NCBI GenBank assembly: GCA_963509715.1
Contig: CAUPCB010000026.1
Coordinates: 1-22,793, forward strand
Origin: JABCPE02 sp963509715
GTDB lineage: Bacteria; Bacteroidota; Bacteroidia; Flavobacteriales; Weeksellaceae
DNA length: 22,793 bases
Reading direction: 5' to 3'
In this document: in pieces, positions 15,205 to 22,793 of the stretch
How positions within the stretch are numbered: the stretch's first letter is position 1
Layout: each line of letters opens with the position of its first letter
Position numbers and translations under genes: made by a program
Notes under the pieces: generated by a model
The model's database searches: none
What the model was told of the DNA's origin: nothing
What the model saw: the letters and a program-made list of their open reading frames with translations, nothing else

Positions 15205-16482
15205 TTAGAATTTCAAATTTTTAAATCTCTCAAAAGCCGCTCTTTCCAGCATTTCTCTGTCATCTGGGTGAGCTATGGAAATAAGCGCTTTTGCTCTCTG
15301 TTGGAAGTTTTTCCCATGCAGATCCACCACTCCGTATTCTGTAGCTACATAGTGCATATGCCCTCTGGTAGTAACCACTCCTGCTCCTTCTTTTAGGAAA
15401 GGAACGATTCTCGGCACGCCTTTTTTAGTTCTGGCAGTAATCGCCAAGATAGGTTTTCCGCCATCACTCAATGCTGCTCCTCTCATGAAATCCACCTGCC
15501 CACCGATACCGCTGTATTGGTAAGAACCTATACTATCTGAACAAGCCTGCCCTGTAAGATCTAATTCTATCGCACTATTGATAGACACTGCTTTAGGGTT
15601 TCTACGGATAACGCGAGGGTCATTGGTATAATCAACATCAAGGAAAGCAAAAGCTGGGTTATCATTCACGAAATCATATAGTTTCTTTGTCCCGAAAGCA
15701 AAGCTCGTTACTGATTTATGCGGATGAGTTGTTTTATACTTGTTATTCACCACGCCAGATTTTATCAAATCTACTACTCCATCGCTGAGCATCTCTGTAT
15801 GAATACCCAAGTCCTTATGATTATTAAGACACTTCAAAACTGCATCTGGAATAGTCCCAATTCCCATTTGCAATACAGAACGGTCTTCGATGATTTCAGC
15901 AATATTTCTACCAATCTGCAATTCTTCCTCCTCTATCTTCGCGCCGTAATCTACTGTAAGCAGTTCTGTTTCGTGCCATACCATTTTATCAATTTGGCTC
16001 ATATGGATTACGCTGTCTCCGTGAGTTCTCGGCATTTTAGGATTTACCTGAGCAATTACATATTTCGCTGTATCTACTGCGGCTCTAGTAACATCCACAG
16101 AAAGTCCAAGCGTACAATATCCGTGCTCATCTGGCGGAGAAACTTGGATAATTGCTACATCTAGCGGCATTCTATTATTTCTAAACAAATCTGGAATATC
16201 TCCTAGGAAAATAGGAATAAAACTTCCTCTTCCGCTGTTTACATTTTCTCTAACTGCTGTAGAGACGAACATCACATTAAAACGGAAACTATCTTCGTAT
16301 TCTGGTTTTGTGATTTCTATATCGCCTTGTATCGTGATACAGGTAACTTCTACATTTTTTAATTCATTTGCTCGTTTTGCTAATTCGTTTACTAAATAAT
16401 TAGGCGTACAAGCACTTCCTTGTAAAAAAATTCTATCATTACTTTTTATCAATGACAGAGCTTCTTCTGCTGAACAATACAT
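15205..16482 (-). CDS. Acetyl-CoA hydrolase/transferase family protein
   Basis: This 425-residue class I-type CoA-transferase has the two-half fold of the acetyl-CoA hydrolase and 4-hydroxybutyrate CoA-transferase family. The N-terminal half has SPPDEHGYCTLGLSVD (about 115-130). The C-terminal half has the likely catalytic Glu230 (GIHTEMLSDGVVDL) that forms the glutamyl-CoA thioester, the GIGGQVDFMRGA loop (about 325-336) and AEYGVVDLHGK-like ATEYGVVDLHGK near the end. It moves CoA between acetate or other short acids and their thioesters in the cytoplasm; whether it acts as hydrolase or transferase cannot be told from sequence. It is a single-gene unit with its own promoter and terminator, divergent from purD. 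Confidence 0.9.
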   Translation of the reverse strand: MYCSAEEALSLIKSNDRIFLQGSACTPNYLVNELAKRANELKNVEVTCITIQGDIEITKPEYEDSFRFNVMFVSTAVRENVNSGRGSFIPIFLGDIPDLFRNNRMPLDVAIIQVSPPDEHGYCTLGLSVDVTRAAVDTAKYVIAQVNPKMPRTHGDSVIHMSQIDKMVWHETELLTVDYGAKIEEEELQIGRNIAEIIEDRSVLQMGIGTIPDAVLKCLNNHKDLGIHTEMLSDGVVDLIKSGVVNNKYKTTHPHKSVTSFAFGTKKLYDFVNDNPAFAFLDVDYTNDPRVIRRNPKAVSINSAIELDLTGQACSDSIGSYQYSGIGGQVDFMRGAALSDGGKPILAITARTKKGVPRIVPFLKEGAGVVTTRGHMHYVATEYGVVDLHGKNFQQRAKALISIAHPDDREMLERAAFERFKNLKF

Positions 16483-16549
16483 ATTATTTTTCTAATGTTT
16501 TTGTGACAAAATAATTTTTTATCAAATTATACTTATTTAAATTTTTCGG

Positions 16550-16557
16550 CAAATATA
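16550..16557 (-). promoter_or_regulatory. -7 element for the CoA-transferase family gene
   Basis: TATATTTG on the minus strand is a full TAnnTTTG match, placing the start near 16545 and a leader of about 63 bases. The -33 region is poor (TATT rather than TTTG at 19 bases). Confidence 0.5.
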
Positions 16558-16629
16558 AAAATTTTTTCGCTTGGAAAATATCCCTATTTTTAGCCATTTA
16601 TTTTCCTGATAAAATTTAGTTTATTATTC

Positions 16630-16660
16630 TTTTATTCTAAGAATAATTTGCGTATTTTTG
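16630..16660 (+). promoter_or_regulatory. Candidate promoter for purD-guaA
   Basis: TATTTTTG (16653-16660) is a full TAnnTTTG match. The -33 site at 16630-16633 is TTTT with a 19-base spacer, one mismatch from TTTG. It predicts a leader of about 30 bases before the purD ATG at 16697. No riboswitch-like leader fits in that space. Confidence 0.6.
16632..16646. promoter_or_regulatory. Palindrome in the purD promoter spacer, possible operator
   Basis: TTATTCTAAGAATAA is a perfect 15-bp palindrome (7-base arms, one central base) lying between the -33 and -7 elements of the purD promoter. Its position suits a repressor site. No regulator is identified. Confidence 0.4.
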
Positions 16661-16696
16661 TAGAACTATATATTTTAATTATAACATTTTCAAATT

Positions 16697-17938
16697 ATGA
16701 AAGTATTGATAATCGGAAATGGTGGAAGGGAATCTGCCATCGCATGGAAACTAAAAAATGACCCAAGAATTACCCAATTCTACTTTGCAAAAGGAAACGC
16801 CTCTACAGAGAAATTAGGAAAAACAGTTTACGAAACGGAAATAGCAGACCTAGTGAAGTTTGCTAAAAAAGAAGATATAGAACTTACTATCGTAGGGCCA
16901 GAGGCTCCACTAGTAGAGGGCATCGTGGATGAGTTTAACAAAGAAGGATTGAGAATTTTCGGAGCTAAAAAAGCGGCTGCTTTACTAGAAGGCAGCAAGG
17001 CTTATTCTAAAAAATTCATGCAGGACTACGGCATCAGAACTGCTAAAGCAAAGATTTTTGATTCTTACAATGATGCTGTTGCTTATGTGAAAACTCAGGC
17101 TTTCCCATTAGTGATAAAAGCGAGCGGTCTGGCAAGTGGAAAAGGCGTGGTTATCTGTAAAGATTTGGCTGAGGCAGAAACTACCATTCACGATTTCATG
17201 ATTAGAAAAATCCATGGAGATGCAGGAATCAGAATCATTGTTGAAGAATTCTTGAGAGGTTTCGAGGCTTCTGTGATTGCTTTCTCTAATGGCGAAAAAT
17301 TCTTCCCTTGCATCGCAGTGAAAGATTATAAAAAATTAGGAAACGGCGACAAAGGTCCTAACACAGGCGGAATGGGAACAGTTGCTCCAAATCCAGAGTT
17401 CACAGCTGCACACTTGGAAGATTTCGTTCAAAACATTATGAATCCTACTATCAAAGGAATTCACGATAACATGCTGAAATTCAAAGGATTTATTTTCTTT
17501 GGGCTTTTGGTTTCTAATAACGAATGCTACCTATTAGAATACAACATGCGTCTAGGCGACCCTGAAACTCAAGCAATTATGCCGCTTTTGGAAAGCAATC
17601 TTTTGGATGCTATCAATGATTGTATCGATGGAAAAGATATTGAACTTAAGTTTTCAGATAAAAAATCGGTTTGTCTTGTGTTAGCTTCTGGCGGATACCC
17701 TCGTGATTTCGAAAAAGGACTGGAAATCAAAGGAATAGATAAAATTAAAAACAGTGAAGTTTTCTTTGCTGGAGCTACATACCAAGGAAGCAGAATCGTA
17801 ACAGATGGTGGAAGAGTGCTGAATTTAGTTGCTACTGGTGACACTTATGAAGAGGCTAGACAAAAGGTTTACGAAGATGCTGATGCTGTCAATTTTGACT
17901 ATGCATATCACAGAGAGGATATTGGTTTAGTTAAATAA
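16697..17938 (+). CDS. purD: Phosphoribosylamine-glycine ligase (GAR synthetase)
   Basis: This 413-residue ATP-grasp enzyme catalyses the second step of purine synthesis, joining glycine to phosphoribosylamine with ATP to give GAR. It starts MKVLIIGNGGRESAIAWKL, the family's N-terminal Rossmann-like motif. It continues with GPEAPLVEGIVDEF, the ATP-binding VIKASGLASGKGVVI loop, GPNTGGMGTVAPNP, and the metal-binding LLEYNMRLGDPETQ with the Glu/Asn pair. Length is normal. It is 24 bases upstream of guaA and shares its promoter. Purine end-product control at the palindrome in the promoter is possible but not shown. Confidence 0.97.
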   Translation: MKVLIIGNGGRESAIAWKLKNDPRITQFYFAKGNASTEKLGKTVYETEIADLVKFAKKEDIELTIVGPEAPLVEGIVDEFNKEGLRIFGAKKAAALLEGSKAYSKKFMQDYGIRTAKAKIFDSYNDAVAYVKTQAFPLVIKASGLASGKGVVICKDLAEAETTIHDFMIRKIHGDAGIRIIVEEFLRGFEASVIAFSNGEKFFPCIAVKDYKKLGNGDKGPNTGGMGTVAPNPEFTAAHLEDFVQNIMNPTIKGIHDNMLKFKGFIFFGLLVSNNECYLLEYNMRLGDPETQAIMPLLESNLLDAINDCIDGKDIELKFSDKKSVCLVLASGGYPRDFEKGLEIKGIDKIKNSEVFFAGATYQGSRIVTDGGRVLNLVATGDTYEEARQKVYEDADAVNFDYAYHREDIGLVK

Positions 17939-17962
17939 TTTTCAGCAAAAAACTATATCAAT

Positions 17963-19492
17963 ATGAATAATGGTATCATTGTCCTTGATTTCGGGTCTCA
18001 GTACAATCAGCTGATTAGCCGAAGAGTACGAGAAATGCAGGTGTATTCGGAGATTATTCCTTATAACACTCCCATCGACGAAATCAAGGCTAAAAAACCT
18101 GCTGGAATCATACTTTCGGGCGGGCCGTCTTCCGTAAATGCAGAAGATGCACATTTGGTAAATAAAGAAATTTTTAATCTCGGAATTCCTATTTTAGGAA
18201 TCTGCTATGGAATGCAGCTTACAGCGCATCTCCTCGGCGGAAAGGTAGAAAAAGGCACCAAAGGAGAATATGGAAAATCTCATTTGGAGATTGTAAAACC
18301 TTGCACTCTTTTCGAAGGAGTGAGCCAAAATTCTATCGTTTGGATGAGCCACTTTGATGAAGTAAAGGAACTTCCAAAGGATTTTGAAATCAATGCTAAA
18401 TCAGGCGTAATCGCAGCTATTTCCAACGAGGCTAAAAACTTCTACGCCGTGCAGTTCCACCCAGAAGTGACTCACAGTGAGGAGGGGGGAAAAATGCTGG
18501 AAAATTTTGTATTTAAAATTTGTAAGGCAGAAAGAAACTGGAAATTAACCAATTACATAGAAAAAACTGTCAGCGAAATCAAAGAAAAAGTAGGAAATCA
18601 AAAAGTGATTTTAGGACTTTCTGGCGGTGTGGATTCTTCCGTGGCTGCTGTACTTATCCATAAAGCGATAGGAGACCAGCTGACTTGTATCTTCGTGGAT
18701 ACAGGACTTCTCAGAAAAGATGAGGCGAAAAAAGTAATGCAGAACTATGGAGAACATTTCCATATGAATATCAAATGTATAGACGCTTCTGAAAGATTTT
18801 TGGCTAAATTAAAAGGCGTGTCTGACCCAGAACAGAAAAGAAAAATCATTGGAAATGAATTTATAGAAGTTTTCAATGAAGAATCTTCAAAAATAGAAGG
18901 CGCGAAATTCTTAGCACAAGGGACTATTTATCCCGATGTGATAGAATCTCAGTCCATCAAAGGCCCTTCGGCAGTGATAAAATCCCACCACAATGTGGGC
19001 GGACTTCCAGAGGATATGAAATTTGAGCTTTTAGAACCTCTACGCGAACTTTTCAAGGATGAAGTGAGAAAAGTAGGTGAAGAATTGGGTATCCCAAGCC
19101 ACCTTGTTCACCGCCATCCGTTCCCTGGCCCAGGGCTGGGAATCAGAGTTTTAGGTGAAGTAGATGCGGAGAAAGTGAGAATTCTTCAAGAGGCGGATGA
19201 TATTTTCATCGAAGAACTCTACAAACATGAGCTTTATGACAAAGTCAGCCAAGCTTTCGTAGTGCTTCTTCCTGTGAAATCTGTGGGCGTAATGGGCGAT
19301 GAAAGAACTTACGAATACACCGCAGTAGTCCGCTCTGCGAATACCATAGACTTTATGACTGCGACATGGAGCAAACTTCCTTACGAGTTTTTGGAACTGA
19401 TATCCAACCGCATCATAAACGAAGTAAAAGGCATCAATCGTGTGGCTTACGATATTTCCAGCAAGCCGCCTGCAACCATAGAATGGGAATAA
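17963..19492 (+). CDS. guaA: GMP synthase (glutamine-hydrolysing)
   Basis: This 509-residue enzyme converts XMP to GMP with ATP and glutamine. The N-terminal class I glutamine amidotransferase domain (about 1-190) has nucleophile Cys81 (GICYGMQ), His166 and Glu168 (FHPEVTH). The ATP pyrophosphatase domain starts near 195, with the P-loop SGGVDSS (about 220-226). The C-terminal dimerisation domain has HPFPGPGLGIRVLGE and ends with the expected PPATIEWE. Everything is intact and of usual length. It follows purD by 24 bases and ends in a bidirectional terminator, giving a compact purD-guaA unit for purine and guanine nucleotide supply. Confidence 0.97.
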   Translation: MNNGIIVLDFGSQYNQLISRRVREMQVYSEIIPYNTPIDEIKAKKPAGIILSGGPSSVNAEDAHLVNKEIFNLGIPILGICYGMQLTAHLLGGKVEKGTKGEYGKSHLEIVKPCTLFEGVSQNSIVWMSHFDEVKELPKDFEINAKSGVIAAISNEAKNFYAVQFHPEVTHSEEGGKMLENFVFKICKAERNWKLTNYIEKTVSEIKEKVGNQKVILGLSGGVDSSVAAVLIHKAIGDQLTCIFVDTGLLRKDEAKKVMQNYGEHFHMNIKCIDASERFLAKLKGVSDPEQKRKIIGNEFIEVFNEESSKIEGAKFLAQGTIYPDVIESQSIKGPSAVIKSHHNVGGLPEDMKFELLEPLRELFKDEVRKVGEELGIPSHLVHRHPFPGPGLGIRVLGEVDAEKVRILQEADDIFIEELYKHELYDKVSQAFVVLLPVKSVGVMGDERTYEYTAVVRSANTIDFMTATWSKLPYEFLELISNRIINEVKGINRVAYDISSKPPATIEWE

Positions 19493-19500
19493 TTTTAATA

Positions 19501-19536
19501 AAAAAATATCTTTACAAAGCGTAAAGATATTTTTTT
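19501..19536. terminator. Bidirectional terminator after guaA
   Basis: The stem ATATCTTTAC (19506-19515) pairs with GTAAAGATAT (19521-19530) around loop AAAGC, preceded by A6 and followed by T6. It ends guaA on the plus strand and the UPF0173 gene on the minus strand. Confidence 0.88.
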
Positions 19537-19539
19537 GTT

Positions 19540-20220
19540 TTAAAGTTCAAATTCTTCTCCTAATTCAGGAAGAGAAAGCTCTATTTTTCGCTGTTGGAAA
19601 ACTTCCTTCGCTTGTTCGTGATTTATCTTAATCGGCGGAAAAGTATCAAAATGACAACCTATCACTTTTGGTGTTTTTATCAGCTCCGAAGAAGCAAAAG
19701 CAGCCTGCTCTGCATCCATCGTATAATGCCCGCCAACTGGCAGAATAGCACAATCTATCTTACCAAAAAGCTGCGTCAGAATTCCAATTTCGGAGATAAC
19801 TCCTGTATCGCCAGCAAGATACACACATTTTCCATCAAATTTTAAAACATATCCCGCTGGATGCCCTCCATAGGTCCCATCTGGAAAACTAGAAGTATGA
19901 GATGCCGAAACCATACTGATTTTCAGGTCTTCTATCATTGTAGAACCTCCTATATTGATATCTATAGAGTGAGGATGCCCGAAATATCCGCATATCTCTG
20001 GCTGTGCGATAATCTGCGCCTCTGGATAATTTTTGATAACCTCAGCCACATCCGCCGTATGATCTCCATGGGCATGAGTAATCAACACATAATCAATCTT
20101 TTGCGAACTGATATCAAATCCAGATTTCTCCTTTTGGAAATTATAAAATGGGTCTGTCAAGATATTTTTACCTTTATACGAAAACAAAAAACAATTTTGT
20201 CCTAAAAATTTCACTTTCAT
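19540..20220 (-). CDS. UPF0173-type metal-dependent hydrolase (metallo-beta-lactamase fold)
   Basis: This 226-residue cytoplasmic protein has the HxHxDH metal motif (His49, His51, Asp53, His54 in THAHGDH), His108 (SASHTSS), Asp138 (LAGDTG) and His190 (GCHFDTFP), so a two-metal site should form. The PVGGHYTMDAEQAA segment marks the UPF0173 (YtkL-like) group. The natural substrate of this family is not known. It sits 24 bases downstream of menA on the same strand, so they are probably one transcript. A role tied to quinone synthesis is not supported by anything in the sequence. Confidence 0.9.
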   Translation of the reverse strand: MKVKFLGQNCFLFSYKGKNILTDPFYNFQKEKSGFDISSQKIDYVLITHAHGDHTADVAEVIKNYPEAQIIAQPEICGYFGHPHSIDINIGGSTMIEDLKISMVSASHTSSFPDGTYGGHPAGYVLKFDGKCVYLAGDTGVISEIGILTQLFGKIDCAILPVGGHYTMDAEQAAFASSELIKTPKVIGCHFDTFPPIKINHEQAKEVFQQRKIELSLPELGEEFEL

Positions 20221-20244
20221 AATCTTATATTTTTTAATTTTTTC

Positions 20245-21183
20245 TTAAAAATAATTTAATCCAATAACCACCAAAACTGCCATCATAAGGGTAATTATCC
20301 CTACTTGTTTTAGGAATGGGTCTAGCTCATTAGGTGATTTTACTTTCATGATGTTTCGGCGGAGTGCAGCCATTGGAAAAAATAAAATCATCACAATAAA
20401 AGCGTAATATTTCCCCTGTGCATGCAGATTGTTTTTCATTAAGAAAACAAGAATAAAAATCAGCGGCAACTGCATGAGGACAATCTGATAAATCATCGCA
20501 TACCTAAATCCCAGCCACTGTGCAACCGTTTTTTTTCCTGCCTTTTGGTCGCTTTCCATATCCCTCATATTATTGAGATTCAGCACCGATACGGACAGCA
20601 TCCCTACCGCAGAAGCAGGAAGCAAAATATCCCAATTCCATGTTTTAGTAAAAAGAAAATAGCTCCCGCCTACGGACACCAATCCAAAAAAAATAAAAAC
20701 CATAATATCCCCCAAACCTAAGTATCCATAAGGTTTCTTGCCGATTGTATAACCTATCGCTGCCCAGATGCTCATCATCCCCAAACCGATAAAAACCCAA
20801 AATTCCGTAACAAAATCAGGAAAAAAAGCCAAATAAAGCAAAGCTGCTGTACCCAGCACAGACAAAACCGCAAACGAAATCACCACTTTTTTCATTTGTC
20901 CTGTTGAAATTTTTCCTGATGCCACCGCTCTACTCTCTGCTTTTTCATCACGGAAATCATCCGTTCCCTTTGTCCCATCTCCATAATCATTAGAAAAATT
21001 GGACAAAATCTGATAAAACATCGTAACAAGCAAAGCCAAAAGGAAAACCCTATAATCCCAAAATCCACCTTCCTGAACCAATCGCCAGCGAGCAATAAAA
21101 GCCCCCATAATAATACCGCTCACGGATAGCGGCAGTGTTCTCAACCGCGCCGCCTGAAGCCAAATAAATATTCCTTTCTTCAT
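20245..21183 (-). CDS. menA: 1,4-dihydroxy-2-naphthoate polyprenyltransferase
   Basis: This 312-residue UbiA-superfamily integral membrane enzyme has about eight to nine helices. It attaches the polyprenyl chain to dihydroxynaphthoate in menaquinone synthesis at the inner membrane. The two Asp-rich motifs are visible: SNFSNDYGDGTKGTDDFRDE (about 61-80) and NNMRDMESDQKAGKKTVA (about 204-221), which bind the Mg-diphosphate. GLGDIMVFIFFG (about 156-167) is a MenA-type signature that separates it from UbiA. The start MKKGIFIWLQAARLRTLPLS is typical. It is divergent from the DtxR-family gene. A one-mismatch -7 element (TATCTTTA on the minus strand, 21241-21248) is the only promoter hint. Confidence 0.95.
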   Translation of the reverse strand: MKKGIFIWLQAARLRTLPLSVSGIIMGAFIARWRLVQEGGFWDYRVFLLALLVTMFYQILSNFSNDYGDGTKGTDDFRDEKAESRAVASGKISTGQMKKVVISFAVLSVLGTAALLYLAFFPDFVTEFWVFIGLGMMSIWAAIGYTIGKKPYGYLGLGDIMVFIFFGLVSVGGSYFLFTKTWNWDILLPASAVGMLSVSVLNLNNMRDMESDQKAGKKTVAQWLGFRYAMIYQIVLMQLPLIFILVFLMKNNLHAQGKYYAFIVMILFFPMAALRRNIMKVKSPNELDPFLKQVGIITLMMAVLVVIGLNYF

Positions 21184-21246
21184 ATCTTAATCACTGAAAA
21201 TAAATCTTTATTTATTTCCTTTTTTCACCTAAAATTTGTGTAAAGA

Positions 21247-21262
21247 TAATCATTTGTGATTA
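21247..21262. promoter_or_regulatory. Inverted repeat on the -33 element, candidate DtxR-family operator
   Basis: TAATCATTTGTGATTA is a perfect inverted repeat with 6-base arms (TAATCA and TGATTA) around TTTG. That central TTTG is exactly the -33 element of the promoter of the next gene. A bound repressor here would block it. A further half-site-like TAATC lies at 21269-21273. Autoregulation is inferred from position only. Confidence 0.5.
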
Positions 21263-21282
21263 AAAAATAATCGTTAGATTTG
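21253..21282 (+). promoter_or_regulatory. Bacteroidota-type promoter of the DtxR-family gene
   Basis: TTTG (21253-21256), an 18-base spacer and TAGATTTG (21275-21282) match TTTG-N19-TAnnTTTG closely. The start would fall near 21287, so the in-frame ATG at 21280 is inside the promoter and the gene must start at 21301. Confidence 0.7.
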
Positions 21283-21300
21283 CGAAGGTTTATACTGATT

Positions 21301-21954
21301 ATGAAATCACTTAATGAAGAAAACTATCTAAAAGCTATTTTCCATCTTATTGACAAAGATGATACTTTCACAGTCAATGAGTTAAGCAAAATGCTCAACA
21401 TAAAAATGCCCAGCGTAAACAGCATGATGAAAAAATTTTCTCAGAAAAACTGGGTCATCTACGAAAGCTACAAACCTATAAAAATCACAGCATTAGGGAA
21501 GAAAGAAGCCGCTCATGTGGTGAGAAAACATAGACTGACCGAAATGTTTTTAGTAGAAAAAATGGGCTTCGGCTGGGAGGTCGTTCACGAAATCGCAGAA
21601 CAACTGGAACACATCCATTCCGAGATTTTCTTTGATAAAATGGATGAACTCCTGAACTACCCAAAAGTAGATCCACACGGCGAACCTATTCCTGACAAAC
21701 AGGGAAACATCATTCAGCAAAACCTAACAAAACTAAGCGAATGCAAAGCTGGAGAGGCTGTCATTCTTTCGGCAGTAATAGATTCCTCGGATGAGTTTTT
21801 GACTTACCTAAATCATAGAAGTCTGAGTTTAAATTCTGAGCTGAAAATTTTAGAAGTGGAAAAATTTGACCAATCGATGAAAATAGAGTTTAGTGGAAAA
21901 ACTGAAACCCTCAGCAAAATGGTCTGTGATAAAATTTTAGTACAGAAAATCTAA
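21301..21954 (+). CDS. DtxR/MntR-family metal-dependent transcriptional regulator
   Basis: This 217-residue repressor type has a winged helix at about residues 1-65 (recognition helix near MPSVNSMMKKFSQKNW), a metal-binding and dimerisation domain at about 66-140, and a C-terminal FeoA/SH3-like domain at about 145-217. The ligand positions of one site look conserved by alignment from memory: His77, Glu81 and His96, with Glu100, Glu103 and His104. The N-terminal ligand (Met10 in DtxR, Asp8 in MntR) is Asn8 here. Such proteins sense Fe or Mn and repress uptake genes. The start at 21301 is chosen because the promoter overlaps the upstream ATG. The promoter carries an inverted repeat, suggesting autoregulation. 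No metal transporter is in the window. Confidence 0.9.
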   Translation: MKSLNEENYLKAIFHLIDKDDTFTVNELSKMLNIKMPSVNSMMKKFSQKNWVIYESYKPIKITALGKKEAAHVVRKHRLTEMFLVEKMGFGWEVVHEIAEQLEHIHSEIFFDKMDELLNYPKVDPHGEPIPDKQGNIIQQNLTKLSECKAGEAVILSAVIDSSDEFLTYLNHRSLSLNSELKILEVEKFDQSMKIEFSGKTETLSKMVCDKILVQKI

Positions 21955-21960
21955 TAAACA

Positions 21961-21990
21961 AAAAGAGATGCCCCAAAAGCATCTCTTTTT
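21961..21990. terminator. Bidirectional terminator between the regulator and phosphodiesterase genes
   Basis: The stem AAAAGAGATGC (21961-21971) pairs with GCATCTCTTTT (21979-21989) around a 7-base loop, with a T-run on either strand. It serves both convergent genes, which end at 21954 and 21998. Confidence 0.88.
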
Positions 21991-21997
21991 TCATGTA

Positions 21998-22793
21998 TTA
22001 TTTTTTAAGAATTGGTGTCAGAACCTTGGTTTTTCCATCTATATTTTTAGGATTTTCTACTCCTAAAATATAATTGATAAATGGATAAATGTGTATATTT
22101 TCAAAAGGTTTTATCTCGTTATTTTCCTTGATTTTATTCCCAAAAGCATAGAAAATCGCCATCATCTCTGGAGTCGTATACGGGTCATATCCATGGGTTC
22201 CCCAGATTCCTTTTCTATTTGCTAAAAAGTCTTTCTCGCTTTTTACCATATAGTACGGTGCATCGGTAATAATCAAGATATCGCCTATATTTTCGTGGTT
22301 TCTATAATGCCATTTTTCTGGTGTTTCCTCTTTTTTATACACTTTCACATGGCTGTTCCCTGCGAAATATTGTTTTATCTCTTGATAAACTTCCTCTTTT
22401 TGGTTTTTATTTTTTAGATAAACTTGGCAGTGCATACCGTTGTTTATCATATCAGCTTTGTCTTTTAGTTTATTTTCAAGGCTTTCGGTAATGATTATTT
22501 TCCCTTTTTCGCTTGTCATATCTATCATTCCGTGGTCAGCCGTGATGATGGTAGTGATTGGCAGGTCTAAATTTTCCACCCCCTGCATGATTTGCCCTAA
22601 AAGCTCATCTGCCAGCTGTAATTCTTGTTTCAGTTTTTCGGAATTTGTCCCTGTCTGATGTCCCGCAGTATCCACAAACTCAAAATAAAGCGTTACAAAT
22701 CGCGGTCTTTCTGACTCTGGCAACCTAAACCAATTCATCACCTGCTCTATCCTTTCGGTGTAAGGCACATTAGCATTATACTGTTTCCAATAG
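21998..22793 (-). CDS. Nucleotide pyrophosphatase/phosphodiesterase (alkaline phosphatase superfamily), N-terminal part missing
   Basis: The visible 265 or so codons are the C-terminal part of an ectonucleotide pyrophosphatase/phosphodiesterase-type protein. The frame is still open at base 22793 (reading YWKQYNANVPYTERI), so the start, the catalytic Thr and the first metal ligands lie outside. A GTG at 22766-22768 is not a believable start. Zinc-site motifs visible are FEFVDTAGHQTG (Asp and His), ITADHGMIDM (Asp-His) and WGTHGYDPYTTPEMMAIF (His). Family members are usually exported and cleave phosphodiester or pyrophosphate bonds of nucleotides or lipids; a signal peptide cannot be checked here. 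It ends at a shared terminator. Confidence 0.88.
   Translation of the reverse strand, partial: YWKQYNANVPYTERIEQVMNWFRLPESERPRFVTLYFEFVDTAGHQTGTNSEKLKQELQLADELLGQIMQGVENLDLPITTIITADHGMIDMTSEKGKIIITESLENKLKDKADMINNGMHCQVYLKNKNQKEEVYQEIKQYFAGNSHVKVYKKEETPEKWHYRNHENIGDILIITDAPYYMVKSEKDFLANRKGIWGTHGYDPYTTPEMMAIFYAFGNKIKENNEIKPFENIHIYPFINYILGVENPKNIDGKTKVLTPILKK

Noticed and set aside
16483..16696. Riboswitch or long leader upstream of purD
   Set aside because: The predicted transcript start leaves only about 30 bases before the purD ATG, and no conserved purine-aptamer pattern is visible.
21280..21300. Upstream in-frame ATG for the DtxR-family gene
   Set aside because: The ATG lies inside the -7 element TAGATTTG, so it would be upstream of the predicted transcript start.

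Overview
The window is an ordinary, gene-dense, AT-rich chromosomal segment of a Bacteroidota bacterium. It is most likely a member of the Flavobacteriia, and the Weeksellaceae (Chryseobacterium/Riemerella/Bergeyella type) is my best guess. The evidence is the gliding-motility ABC transporter genes gldF and gldG, a PorD-like (DUF4835) type IX secretion lipoprotein-type gene, a DNA polymerase III alpha subunit with a fused N-terminal proofreading exonuclease, and several promoters of the Bacteroidota form TTTG-N18-20-TAnnTTTG. There is no phage, insertion sequence, CRISPR array or obvious defence system.

Layout. 1-1.7 kb, minus strand: rpsU (S21), xerC, hpf and the 5' part of a tRNA-Thr, which leads off the window. 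1.8-4.8 kb, plus strand: porD, recN and a group III truncated haemoglobin in a tight run. 4.8-5.1 kb, minus strand: a small membrane protein (DUF6122-like). 5.2-7.1 kb, plus strand: tatD followed by two unrecognised small genes with a possible gene fragment between them. This is the most accessory-looking part. 7.2-15.1 kb, minus strand: a nitroreductase, the 1544-residue dnaE, gldF and gldG. 15.2-16.5 kb, minus strand: an acetyl-CoA hydrolase/transferase-family enzyme. 16.7-19.5 kb, plus strand: purD and guaA, two purine-biosynthesis genes. 19.5-21.2 kb, minus strand: menA (menaquinone) and a UPF0173 metallo-beta-lactamase-fold hydrolase. 21.3-22.0 kb, plus strand: a DtxR/MntR-family metal-responsive repressor. 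22.0 kb to the end, minus strand: the C-terminal part of a secreted-type nucleotide pyrophosphatase/phosphodiesterase (alkaline phosphatase superfamily), cut by the window edge.

Three of the convergent gene pairs are separated by clean bidirectional hairpin terminators (about 7.16, 19.52 and 21.97 kb). The most notable points are the exonuclease-DnaE fusion with all five DEDDh residues present, a perfect 16-bp inverted repeat centred exactly on the -33 element of the DtxR-family gene's own promoter, a 15-bp palindrome in the purD promoter spacer, and the two unknown genes plus TatD-tail-like fragment behind tatD. I did not find a convincing undescribed multi-gene system. No intergenic stretch exceeds 300 bases.
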